A stretch of DNA of 50,973 nucleotides from NCBI GenBank assembly GCA_023430065.1, contig JAEZCG010000187.1:1-50973 (forward strand). The letters are read 5' to 3'. The translations under genes were made by a program, and so were the position numbers. The notes beneath the pieces were generated by a model, which made no database searches, was not told where the DNA came from, and saw nothing but the letters and a program-made list of their open reading frames with translations. Source of the DNA: Pseudomonadota bacterium (GTDB lineage Bacteria; Pseudomonadota; Gammaproteobacteria; Burkholderiales; SHXO01). Below are positions 1 to 7,692 of the stretch, in pieces (positions within the stretch are counted from its first letter, which is position 1; each line of letters begins with the position of its first letter).

Positions 1-74
1 CGGCGTCTTCCCCAACACCTCCCCCCGCCCAACGGGACGCCCGGCGCCGCACCGCCGGTCGTCCCGTTGCGCGC

Positions 75-1142
75 TCAGCGCCGCACTTCGAAGATGAGAT
101 TGAACGGCGTCTCGGCGGCGCGCCGGAAGTGCGTGAATCCCGCCTTGCGGAACACCTCGGCCAGGCGTTTTTCGCCGGCCTGCGCACCCAGCACGAGCTG
201 TCCGCCCTCCGAGATCGCGTGCGCGCAGCAGATCAGCGTCGATCCGCCGTAGTACAGGTGCCCTACCAGATTGAAGTTGTCCTCGGTGCGATCGTTGGCG
301 AACGGCTCCACCAGCAGCACGGTGCCTCCCGGTGCGAGCGTCCGCGCCGCGTGCCGCGCAGCGGCCACCGGATCGCCGAGGTCGTGCAGCACGTCGAAGA
401 AGCAGATCAGCCCGTAGCGCTCGTCGGCATAGTCGACCGCACGCGCAACGTCGAAGCGCACCCGGTCGGCCAAGCCAGCGGATTCCGCGCCACGCCGCGC
501 CTCCTCGACCGACACCGCATGCGTGTCGAACCCATGAAAGCGCGAATTCGGAAACGACTTGGCCATCAGCAGTGTCGCGTGGCCGTGACCGCAGCCGACG
601 TCGGCCACCGCAATGCCTGATTCGAGTTTCTCCACCACCCCATCGAGTGCCGGCAACCATTGCGAGACGAGGCTCGCGCGATATCCATTGCGATAGAACG
701 CGGCGACGCCGCATGCCATGCGGCCGTCGTGCTCGTCCCATGCCACGCCACGCCCCGTTCGAAATGCTTCCAGCGCCTTGTCCTCGTCGGCCCACAACGC
801 CGCCGGCAAGTTCCACGCGGGCGGGATGTAGGCCGGACTGTCCTCGTCTGCCAGCACCGTCGCGTGCTCGGGGGAGAGCTCGTAGGTGTCGCTCGCCGCG
901 TGATAATCGAGATAGCCCGCCGCCGCCTGAGCGTTGAGCCACTCGCGCACGTAGCGCTCCGCGCAGCCTGCACGCGCGGCGACTTCCCTGGCGCTCGACG
1001 GGCCGGCACCGACGAGCGCCTTGTACAGTCCGAGCTTGCTGCCCAGGTTGACCATGATGCCGCTGTAGGCGGAGGCGATGTCGCCGATGGCGCGCATGGC
1101 GAAGGCATCTGCCTTCGCTTGATCGATGACGGAAGTGTCCAT
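75..1142 (-). CDS. SAM-dependent methyltransferase with N-terminal winged-helix domain
   Basis: A 355-residue class I methyltransferase; substrate unknown. The N-terminal third (about residues 15-100) looks like the winged-helix dimerisation domain of O-methyltransferase-like proteins. The Rossmann domain starts near residue 175 with a clear SAM motif I (VADVGCGHGHA), followed by an acidic residue (FHGFDTHAVS) and the FFDVLHDLGDP segment typical of post-I motifs. The open frame extends upstream to 1226, but the ATG at 1142 has an AGGAG 7-8 bases before it and gives a normal N-terminus, so I chose it. The gene is divergent from a GlxA-type activator with about 190 bases between them, which suggests that regulator controls it. 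Small-molecule methylation is the likely role, but this is inferred from the family only. Confidence 0.85.
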   Translation of the reverse strand: MDTSVIDQAKADAFAMRAIGDIASAYSGIMVNLGSKLGLYKALVGAGPSSAREVAARAGCAERYVREWLNAQAAAGYLDYHAASDTYELSPEHATVLADEDSPAYIPPAWNLPAALWADEDKALEAFRTGRGVAWDEHDGRMACGVAAFYRNGYRASLVSQWLPALDGVVEKLESGIAVADVGCGHGHATLLMAKSFPNSRFHGFDTHAVSVEEARRGAESAGLADRVRFDVARAVDYADERYGLICFFDVLHDLGDPVAAARHAARTLAPGGTVLLVEPFANDRTEDNFNLVGHLYYGGSTLICCAHAISEGGQLVLGAQAGEKRLAEVFRKAGFTHFRRAAETPFNLIFEVRR

Positions 1143-1331
1143 GAAGGTGCTCCTGTTCCGAAATGGGTGCGAACTTGTCGACTGGCGCGGGCGCCACGGG
1201 ACAGTGTGATTGGCCCCCGCCGCCATGCACGCATCTTGGCGGCAGCCCCCGATTCACGGCAGAGTCGATATCGCCCAAAATCGGTTCGTTCGTGCCAAGC
1301 AGGCGCGAGCGAACCGGTCGTACGCCTTCGA

Positions 1332-2342
1332 ATGTTCCGCATCCCAATGCCCGACATCCACCAAAACCCGCTCCACATCAGCCTGGTCGCCCTACCGGAA
1401 GCAGCGTTGTCGACGCTCGCCGGACTCTACGACGTGATGCGATCGGGCGCCGGCGCACACTTCCAGGTGGAGATCGTCGGCGAGGCGACGGGGCAACTCG
1501 AACTGACCGGCGGACTGGGCATACAGGTCCAGCGGGCGATCGACACGCTCGACACCACCGACATCGTGATCGTGCCCTCCCTATGGGCGCGTACGGCCGG
1601 GTGGTCGAAAGGACGCTATCCGCGTCTGGTCGAGTGGTTCCGCCAGGTGCACGAACGAGGGGCCCTGCTGTGTTCGGCGTGCTCGGGCATCTTCCTGCTG
1701 GCAGAGACGGGATTGTGGAACGGCAAGGACGCGACGGTGCACTTCGACTACGTGCGAATCTTCCGAGAGGCGCATCCGAACGTGCGCACCCATCCGGAGC
1801 GGGTATTGGTGATCTCCGGCCCGCGCGAGGAGTTGATCAGTTCGGGGGCCTCGAACACCTGGCACGACCTGGCGCTGTATCTGATCGCGCGAACCGTCGG
1901 TGCGACCGGCGCGCAAGAGGTCGCACGCCGGTTCGCACTGCAATGGCACCAGGAGGGGCTCGCCCCCTTCATCACCTTCGAAGGCAAGACCGATCACGGC
2001 GACGCGGAAATTGAGGCTGCCCAGCATTGGCTGGCCACGCACTTCTCCATCGCCAGTCCGGTGGAAGCGATGATCAGGAGATCGCGCCTCGCCGAACGGA
2101 CGTTCAAGCGGCGATTCCTGACCGCCACCGGACTGACCCCGCTCGCGTACGTGCAACGCCTGCGCGTGGAAGATGCCAAGCGCCGGCTGGAGCGTACGGA
2201 TGCGCCTGTCGACGAAATCGGTTGGCGCGTGGGCTATGAAGATGCGGCCTTCTTCCGAAGGCTGTTCAAGCGCACGACAGGCATGTCGCCCGGCGCGTAT
2301 CGCAAGCGCTTCCGCCTCCCGGATTTCGCGCGGCCGTCGTAA
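1332..2342 (+). CDS. GlxA-family AraC-type transcriptional regulator (DJ-1/PfpI domain plus AraC HTH)
   Basis: A 336-residue regulator. Residues about 10-185 form a DJ-1/PfpI (class I glutamine amidotransferase-like) domain with the nucleophile-elbow-like LLCSACSGIFLLAE segment. Residues about 220-320 carry two AraC helix-turn-helix units, ending with the family signature GYEDAAFFRRLFKRTTGMSP. Regulators of this class sense small metabolites through the DJ-1-like domain and usually activate neighbouring genes. The frame is open far upstream, but the protein family starts at the ATG at 1332 or the one at 1347, and neither has a strong Shine-Dalgarno. It is divergently arranged with the methyltransferase at 75-1142, its most likely target. 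Confidence 0.88.
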   Translation: MFRIPMPDIHQNPLHISLVALPEAALSTLAGLYDVMRSGAGAHFQVEIVGEATGQLELTGGLGIQVQRAIDTLDTTDIVIVPSLWARTAGWSKGRYPRLVEWFRQVHERGALLCSACSGIFLLAETGLWNGKDATVHFDYVRIFREAHPNVRTHPERVLVISGPREELISSGASNTWHDLALYLIARTVGATGAQEVARRFALQWHQEGLAPFITFEGKTDHGDAEIEAAQHWLATHFSIASPVEAMIRRSRLAERTFKRRFLTATGLTPLAYVQRLRVEDAKRRLERTDAPVDEIGWRVGYEDAAFFRRLFKRTTGMSPGAYRKRFRLPDFARPS

Positions 2343-2349
2343 GGCCACC

Positions 2350-2388
2350 GCGCCGGGCGAAGTGGCGGTTGAACGCCTCGCCCGGCGC
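2350..2388. terminator. Hairpin between convergent genes (probable bidirectional terminator)
   Basis: An 11-bp perfect stem (GCGCCGGGCGA at 2350-2360 with TCGCCCGGCGC at 2378-2388), whose loop contains a further GGCG/CGCC pairing. It lies between the convergent stops of the GlxA-type regulator and the csbD gene. There is no long T-tract on either side, so intrinsic termination is plausible but not certain. Confidence 0.5.
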
Positions 2389-2403
2389 CATCGGTTGCGA
2401 ACT

Positions 2404-2640
2404 TCAGTGACGCGCCGACGTATCGGTGTCCGGCTTCCAATCCTGGTTGCGCGTTTCCCAATCACGCACCTGACGCTCGGCCTCGTCCTTCGCGATGCCG
2501 TAGCGCTCCTGGATTTTTCCAGTGAGCTGGTCGCGGTGTCCCGCAATCGTGTCCAGCTCGTCGTCGGTGAGATTGCCCCAGGTCTCCTTCACCTTTCCCC
2601 GGAACTGCTTCCAGTTACCCTTGATGATGTCCCAGTTCAT
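2404..2640 (-). CDS. CsbD family stress-response protein
   Basis: A 78-residue, highly charged protein matching the CsbD family over its whole length (MNWDIIKGNWKQFRGKVKE, then WGNLTDDELDTIAGHRDQL). CsbD-like proteins are small, soluble and induced by general stress in many bacteria; the biochemical function is not established. The ATG at 2640 is preceded by AAAGGAGACCGCT, a strong Shine-Dalgarno, although the frame continues upstream to 2850. The gene is monocistronic: it converges with the upstream regulator and diverges from the secreted protein at 2884. Confidence 0.92.
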   Translation of the reverse strand: MNWDIIKGNWKQFRGKVKETWGNLTDDELDTIAGHRDQLTGKIQERYGIAKDEAERQVRDWETRNQDWKPDTDTSARH

Positions 2641-2807
2641 AGCGGTCTCCTTTGCATGAGGATGTGGTAACCGTCCGTGGCAAGCTGCGTACCCGACCTG
2701 TCCCGGACGCATTGGCGGTACGTTCGAGCCGGGGAATGGCGACTCGTGATCGGGAACGCATGCTGGGCAAACCGCGACGGCTCGTACCACGTCCACGTTG
2801 TGCCGGT

Positions 2808-2835
2808 TTGTGCCGGCCGCGCAGTGGTCTATGAT
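2808..2835 (+). promoter_or_regulatory. Possible sigma-70 promoter for the secreted propeller-like gene
   Basis: TTGTGC (2808-2813) and TATGAT (2830-2835) are separated by 16 bases. They lie about 50 bases upstream of the ATG at 2884. The -35 match is only partial. Confidence 0.35.
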
Positions 2836-2883
2836 CGCGGCGGCCGGCACATCCGCCGAGCCACGCGAAGCCGGAGACCGAAC

Positions 2884-4179
2884 ATGGGATTTCCCCCGCG
2901 GTGTTGCCCCGCACGATGCAGCGACGCTGCCAGGTTGCTCCTTCGTGCCGTCCTGATGTCAGCGGTGCCCGCTGCCTTCGTTGCGGCGTCTGCGCTCGCC
3001 ACGCAATCGGCTCTGCCTTCCTCGATCATCGTGACCGGCACGACATTCGTCGAAGGTCCGCTCGATCTGCTCGAGACACCGTGCGTACGCGAGCTTCGCG
3101 TGCCTCCCATCCTCGACGGCAACGCCATTTGGGGAGCGACCGGACGCGATCCGCGCGGCCACGTCTGGTTCGGCGTATCGGCGTGGTCGCCGGGGATGAG
3201 CGCACACCTGTTCGAGTACGACCCGGTCAACGATCGCTGGCACGATCGCGGGCGCGTCCTCGACCAGTTGGAGCGAGCAGGCCGTCGACGGGACGGCGAG
3301 GGACAGATCAAGATCCACTCGAAGATCGTCACAGGGCAGGATGGCTGGCTCTACTTTGCATCCAGCGACGAAGAGGGCGAGCAGGAAGACGGCAGCGCCC
3401 CACCACGTTGGGGCGGTCATCTGTGGCGCATTCATCCACGCACATACGCCTGGGAACATCTCGCCGCGACGCCTGAAGGCCTGGTCGCCGTCAACGGCTA
3501 CGGTCGCTACGTCTACGCGCTCGGCTACTGGAACCACGTCCTCTACCAGTACGACACGGCGCGCAACGCGCTGCGCACGGTGACCGTGGGGTCCATCGGC
3601 GGGCACGTCTCGCGCAACTTCATCGTGGATGCGCGCGGCCACGCGTTCGTCCCGCGCACCACGCGCCCGGCTGGCGGATCACCTGTCGCCGAGCTCGTCG
3701 AGTACGACACGCAGTTGCACGAGCTCGGTGCCTCCCCGATGGCCCACTATTTCGGCAAGGAGGCCCCCGCCGCCAACCACGGCATCACCGGCCTGACCTG
3801 GCTCGCCGACGGGCGCCTGCTCTTCACCACGCACGTCGGGCAGTTGTACGCGATCGATCCGGGCGCGCAGCGGGCAGCCACGCTGACCGCGCTGGGCTGG
3901 TTCCATCCCGAAGGCGAACGGTACGCGCCATCGCTGTTTCCGCTCGATGCACACGCGCGTGTGGGTGGCGTCACCCAAGCGGGCACTCGCTTCGATTGGG
4001 TCGTGCGCGATCTGCTCAGTGGCACGGTGAGCGCGCGTGCACTCGATCTGGGCGGACTGAAGAACGTCCTGCTGTACGGATCGATGACGCGCGACGATGC
4101 CGGCCGCGCCTATCTTGTCGGCTGGACATCGGACGGCGCCGGCGGACAGCGGCCACTGGTGCTGCAGACCTGCACGTAA
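2884..4179 (+). CDS. Secreted beta-propeller-like protein of unknown function
   Basis: A 431-residue protein with a likely signal peptide: arginines in the first 20 residues, then a hydrophobic core (LLLRAVLMSAVPAAFVAASALA). The start at 2884 is supported by GGAG eight bases upstream; the open frame begins earlier, at 2677. The mature part has repeated short units resembling SMP-30/NHL-like propeller blades: VNGYGRYVYALGYWN, ITGLTWLADGRLLFTT, DARGHAFVP and YLVGWTSDG, each a strand with a D-x-x-G-type turn. I see no catalytic signature. A periplasmic or secreted binding or lactonase-like role is possible but unproven. A CsbD gene lies divergently upstream and a response-regulator remnant overlaps the 3' end. 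Confidence 0.72.
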   Translation: MGFPPRCCPARCSDAARLLLRAVLMSAVPAAFVAASALATQSALPSSIIVTGTTFVEGPLDLLETPCVRELRVPPILDGNAIWGATGRDPRGHVWFGVSAWSPGMSAHLFEYDPVNDRWHDRGRVLDQLERAGRRRDGEGQIKIHSKIVTGQDGWLYFASSDEEGEQEDGSAPPRWGGHLWRIHPRTYAWEHLAATPEGLVAVNGYGRYVYALGYWNHVLYQYDTARNALRTVTVGSIGGHVSRNFIVDARGHAFVPRTTRPAGGSPVAELVEYDTQLHELGASPMAHYFGKEAPAANHGITGLTWLADGRLLFTTHVGQLYAIDPGAQRAATLTALGWFHPEGERYAPSLFPLDAHARVGGVTQAGTRFDWVVRDLLSGTVSARALDLGGLKNVLLYGSMTRDDAGRAYLVGWTSDGAGGQRPLVLQTCT

Positions 4180-4253
4180 CCAAGCCCATCGACACGCCTA
4201 CGCTGGTGCGCTTGCTCGCCGAGATGTCCGACGCGGAACCGCCCTGCGGCTAG
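4161..4253 (+). pseudogene. Remnant of a response-regulator receiver domain (C-terminal tail)
   Basis: In the frame ending with TAG at 4251-4253 the translation reads HVTKPIDTPTLVRLLAEM before a short tail. This is the usual end of a CheY-like receiver domain: the conserved Lys-Pro pair, then an Ile-Asp-containing turn and the last helix. Nothing upstream in this frame resembles the rest of a receiver, because that DNA now encodes the propeller-like protein in another frame. I read it as the 3' scar of a lost gene. The match is short, so chance similarity cannot be excluded. Confidence 0.4.
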
Positions 4254-4283
4254 CACGGATGCGGATCCGCGATCCGATCCGTG

Positions 4284-4823
4284 TCAGAAGCACTCGAAGA
4301 ATTGCCCGCGCGCGACCGCGTGTCCCATGCGACCCGCCTGGTCGAGGCAGCCCTGGCGATCGTAATCCCCACCGGTCATCTCGGCGGCGCCGGCGGGCAG
4401 TTCATCGCCGACGGTGTTGTCGTCCTTCCCCAGGTGCAGCACGGTGCGGCAGTGTGCGTGCTCGGCACCGCCCGCTGCGTCCCGACATCCCTCCTGCGCG
4501 AGCTTGATCGCTTCTTCCTGCCTGCGTGCACCGCAGGCTACCCCCTCGGCCGTGCGCCGCTCCCCATCCTCTTCGATGTGCGTGACGACCTGCGCGTACC
4601 AGCCACGTCTGCACGACAGCGCGGTCTCGCAGTCGCTGTCAGACGTCACGCGCTCCTGATTCTTCCTCGCAATCTGTTCGTCTGTGCCGATGGCGAAACG
4701 AAAGTTGTACAGCGTACCGCCATCGAACTCCTCCGCACACTTGCTCCAGATCACATGTGCCTGGACCGCATGCGGCGCCAGGAAGAGACAGGCGAGACCC
4801 GCGGCGGCGGCGATCTTCTTCAT
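4284..4823 (-). CDS. Secreted cysteine-rich protein, function unknown
   Basis: A 179-residue protein I do not recognise. The ATG at 4823 follows GAGGAGG by a few bases and starts a classic signal peptide (MKKIAAAAGLACLFLAPHAVQA). The exported part has eight cysteines (one near the start, two in SDCETALSC, and the rest spread to the C-terminal FECF). An even number suggests up to four disulfides in the periplasm. It is hydrophilic, with no obvious repeat or catalytic motif. It stands alone on the minus strand between two gene remnants (receiver tail at 4161-4253, permease tail at 4979-5269), so the surrounding DNA appears to have been rearranged. Confidence 0.75.
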   Translation of the reverse strand: MKKIAAAAGLACLFLAPHAVQAHVIWSKCAEEFDGGTLYNFRFAIGTDEQIARKNQERVTSDSDCETALSCRRGWYAQVVTHIEEDGERRTAEGVACGARRQEEAIKLAQEGCRDAAGGAEHAHCRTVLHLGKDDNTVGDELPAGAAEMTGGDYDRQGCLDQAGRMGHAVARGQFFECF

Positions 4824-4978
4824 CGGTCCTCCTCGATTCATCGATTGACGGGGGCAAGGATAAGGCAGGCGGGCGCGATGCGCTCAACGCGCGTGCGCGC
4901 TTCGATCTCGGTGCACACTCGGCGTGTCCACACCACGCAAGATGCGTGCATCGTTGCGCGGGATGGTGCGGTCCTCGC

Positions 4979-5269
4979 GCGGAGATCGGCCTGCTGCGTG
5001 CGCTGGGTGCCCGCAGGCAACAGATCCTCGCGCTGTTCCTGGCGGAGGCGGGTCTGCTGGCCGCCGCAGGCGGCGTGTCGGGACTGGCACTGGGAATCGA
5101 TCTGGCGCAGCTTCTGCACGCCCTCTTTCCGGCCCTGCCGGTCAGCACCCCGTGGAGCTATGCGCTGCTGGCGGAGGGCATCGCCGTGGCCATCGGTATC
5201 GCTGCCGGCGTGCTGCCGGCGAGCCGGGCCGCGAGACTGGATCCGGTGGAGGCGCTGCGCGCAGAGTGA
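4979..5269 (+). pseudogene. Truncated MacB/FtsX-type ABC permease (C-terminal fragment)
   Basis: The frame from about 4979 to the TGA at 5267-5269 encodes 96 residues that match the C-terminal end of MacB/LolC-type permeases: EIGLLRALGARRQQILALFL, two hydrophobic membrane segments, then PASRAARLDPVEALRAE. A complete gene would be several hundred residues longer and usually sits beside an ATPase gene. Neither the N-terminal half nor a start codon is visible upstream; between 4824 and 4978 I see no recognisable coding sequence. It is therefore a 5'-truncated relic. It converges with dnaQ, 15 bases away. Confidence 0.75.
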
Positions 5270-5284
5270 GTGGAGCGCTCCCGG

Positions 5285-6013
5285 TCAGGACGCCAGCGCC
5301 AGCGCCGGCTCGGGTGCGTCGAGCTGCTTCCACACACACTTGCCCTTGCTCGCTTTGTCGATGTCGTCGAGCTGCCTGGCATGGGCAGCGAGTTCCTGTT
5401 CCGCGGCCATCACCACGGGAAGGTCCAGCCGCGCCAGATCGACCGCGGCGGCTGCGGCACTCGCTCGAGACGGTGCCAGATCGATGACCAGGGCATCCTG
5501 GCCACGCGTCATGGCCAGGTAAACCTCGGCCAGCAACTCCGCGTCGAGCAGTGCACCGTGCAGGGTGCGATGGGAGTTGTCGATCTCGTAGCGTTCGCAC
5601 AGGGCGTCCAGGCTGTTGCGCTTGCCCGGATGCAGATCGCGGGCCATTCGCAGCGTGTCGGTGATCGGTTTGCAGTGACCGGCGATGCAACCAAGATTCA
5701 GCAGCGACAACTCGTAGTCGAGGAAACCCACGTCGAACGCGGCGTTGTGGATGATCAGCTCGGCACCACGAACGAACTCGATGAACTCTGCGGCCACATC
5801 CGCGAAGCAAGGCTTGTCCTGCAGGAACTCACGCGTCAGCCCGTGCACCTCCTGCGCGCCCGGGTCGATGTCGCGCCGGGGATCGACGTAGCAATGAAAC
5901 GTACGCCGGCTCAGGCGCCGATTGACGATCTCCACAGCAGCGATCTCGACGATGCGGTGTCCGAGCGTCACCTCCAATCCGGTGGTCTCGGTATCGAGGA
6001 CGATCTGGCGCAT
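5285..6013 (-). CDS. dnaQ: DNA polymerase III epsilon subunit (3'-5' proofreading exonuclease)
   Basis: A 242-residue DnaQ. All five active-site residues of the DEDDh exonuclease fold are present: Asp7 and Glu9 in LDTETTG, Asp94 in IIHNAAFDVGFLD, and His152/Asp157 in HGALLDAELL. The enzyme removes misincorporated nucleotides within the Pol III core. The C-terminal ~70 residues correspond to the alpha-binding tail, and the total length matches the family. The ATG at 6013 begins the conserved sequence; the frame extends 20 codons further without family similarity. It is the last gene of a methyltransferase-rnhA-dnaQ operon, 80 bases after rnhA. Confidence 0.97.
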   Translation of the reverse strand: MRQIVLDTETTGLEVTLGHRIVEIAAVEIVNRRLSRRTFHCYVDPRRDIDPGAQEVHGLTREFLQDKPCFADVAAEFIEFVRGAELIIHNAAFDVGFLDYELSLLNLGCIAGHCKPITDTLRMARDLHPGKRNSLDALCERYEIDNSHRTLHGALLDAELLAEVYLAMTRGQDALVIDLAPSRASAAAAAVDLARLDLPVVMAAEQELAAHARQLDDIDKASKGKCVWKQLDAPEPALALAS

Positions 6014-6093
6014 GCTCCCCCGCAGACGGTTCGTTCTGATTTGTTCGATCGCGGCGTGGCGCGACCCGGGCAACAGTCTAGCAGCCTACTGCG

Positions 6094-6546
6094 CTAGGAA
6101 CCCGGCCTCGTCCCGATTTCGCGCACGCCCATGTTCGCCAGCTGGTCGGCGCGCTCGTTGCCGACATCGCCGGCGTGGCCCCGCACCCATACCCATTCGA
6201 TCTCGTGAAGGGCGACGAGCGCATCCAGTTGCGCCCACAGGTCCACGTTCTTGACCGGCTTTTTGTCCGCGGTTCTCCATCCGCGCCGCTTCCAGTCGTG
6301 GATCCACACACTGATTCCCTGCTGCACGTACTTCGAGTCGGTATGCAGGCGCACCTTGCTCGGGCGCTTCAGTGCCTGCAGCGCCTTGATGACCGCGGTC
6401 ATCTCCATCCGATTGTTGGTCGTGGCCGGCTCGCCCCCGTGCAGCTCCTTCACGTGGCCGGCGCTGCGCATCAACACACCCCAGCCGCCCGGCCCCGGAT
6501 TACCCTTGCATGCGCCGTCGGTATAGATGTCGACGATCTGCCTCAT
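6094..6546 (-). CDS. rnhA: Ribonuclease HI
   Basis: A 150-residue RNase HI, which degrades the RNA strand of RNA-DNA hybrids (Okazaki primers, R-loops). The four carboxylates sit exactly as in the Escherichia coli enzyme: Asp10 ([16 protein letters not shown]), Glu48 (NNRMEMTA), Asp70 (HTDSKYV) and Asp134 (ERADQLAN), with His124 in VRGHAGD. A basic tryptophan-rich handle is present around [17 protein letters not shown]. The ATG overlaps the TGA of the upstream methyltransferase (ATGA), which fixes the start and indicates translational coupling. dnaQ follows in the same operon. Confidence 0.98.
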   Translation of the reverse strand: MRQIVDIYTDGACKGNPGPGGWGVLMRSAGHVKELHGGEPATTNNRMEMTAVIKALQALKRPSKVRLHTDSKYVQQGISVWIHDWKRRGWRTADKKPVKNVDLWAQLDALVALHEIEWVWVRGHAGDVGNERADQLANMGVREIGTRPGS

Positions 6547-7301
6547 CGATGCCGGCGCTCGACACGGCTGCGCGACACTGCGCGCTCCTCGTCCTGCACC
6601 CGGTGCGGCATCGGCGCCAAGCGTTTGCGTTTCGCCAGGTCCGTCCTCCAACGCGGGGTGATCACACGCGTGCCGTGCACGCGCTTGATGCCATGCAGGA
6701 AGTACACGCCTCCCGCGAAGGGCCACCAGCGGTCTCCGGCGTGTTCCATGAACGCGCATCGATCGAGCCACTTTCTCCCGCGAATCGGCGGCACATAGCC
6801 GCACATGCGCCCACCGGCGATCTCGAAGCCGAGCAACGCCATCCAGTCCTTCAGGCGCGACAGAGTGATGAACTGGCCACGCCATGGGTACTCACCGCGG
6901 TCCTTGCCGAAGTAGCGACGCGTGCCCCACAGGCTCCACGGATTGAAGCCGGAGACGATCACGTGACCCTCGGGCATCAGTGCGCGCACCACTTCGCGCA
7001 GCACCTGGTGCGGGTTGTCGCTGAACTCGAGCACGTGCGGAAGCAGGATCAGATCGGCACTGCTGCCGAGGATGGGAAGCTGCTCGCACTCGGCACGTAC
7101 CTGGGCCGGGCCGTTGGGGCCGATACGGCAGCGCAGCGGCATGCGGTTGGCGCGCAGGAAATCGAAACGGTTCAGCCCGACCTGGAAGGCGTTGAAGCCG
7201 AACACGTCTGCCACCTCGTCATCGAAGTAGGCCTGTTCGCAGGCCCCGAGATGCATCCCCAATGGGGAATCGAACCAATCTCCGTTCGACTCGGTCTCCA
7301 T
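6543..7301 (-). CDS. Methyltransferase-like protein of the rnhA-dnaQ operon
   Basis: A 252-residue protein of the class I methyltransferase superfamily, encoded upstream of rnhA. The central part is recognisable: [19 protein letters not shown], then [23 protein letters not shown], which are the motif IV and post-IV strands of a Methyltransf_11-type domain. The usual glycine-rich SAM loop (motif I) is not evident; the corresponding place reads [13 protein letters not shown]. Its substrate is unknown. The ATG at 7301 was chosen because similarity begins there, although the frame is open back to 7541. Its stop overlaps the rnhA start, so the two are coupled. Confidence 0.85.
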   Translation of the reverse strand: METESNGDWFDSPLGMHLGACEQAYFDDEVADVFGFNAFQVGLNRFDFLRANRMPLRCRIGPNGPAQVRAECEQLPILGSSADLILLPHVLEFSDNPHQVLREVVRALMPEGHVIVSGFNPWSLWGTRRYFGKDRGEYPWRGQFITLSRLKDWMALLGFEIAGGRMCGYVPPIRGRKWLDRCAFMEHAGDRWWPFAGGVYFLHGIKRVHGTRVITPRWRTDLAKRKRLAPMPHRVQDEERAVSRSRVERRHR

Positions 7302-7692
7302 GGATATCGGATTCAGGCGATGGTGGGTTTCGACGAGGGGCCAATGAAGGTACACTTCGCGCCTGTGCGCGACATTGCCGCCGGGCCTTTGCTGTCGTTG
7401 GGCACAGACAGCTCCCGAACCTCCGGTCGCAGCACGGAATCGGGCAAACAGTGGGACATGCTCGAGTACTGGATTTTGGATTTCATGCGTCCGGCATTGC
7501 CACGCTGCGGAGTTCCCGTCCGGTTGACGCGGCACACCCACGGCGCCTCCAACTGCTTCGTATTATGGAGGAAAGCCTGGGGATTGTCCGGAGAAACGCA
7601 CCGTCGGTACGCCGCCCACGACGGGTTCGAAGGGGCTTGGTTCTTGCATCGATGAGGTCCCAGGCAACCGTCACGCCAGCCGGAGTTTGCAT
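7302..7692. other. Intergenic region between divergent genes, no gene recognised
   Basis: These 391 bases separate the divergent methyltransferase and mltD genes. All frames crossing the region were read and none resembles a known protein. A TATTAT at 7561-7566 on the plus strand could be a -10 element, but no -35 box is suitably spaced. Promoters for both directions presumably lie here. Confidence 0.5.
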
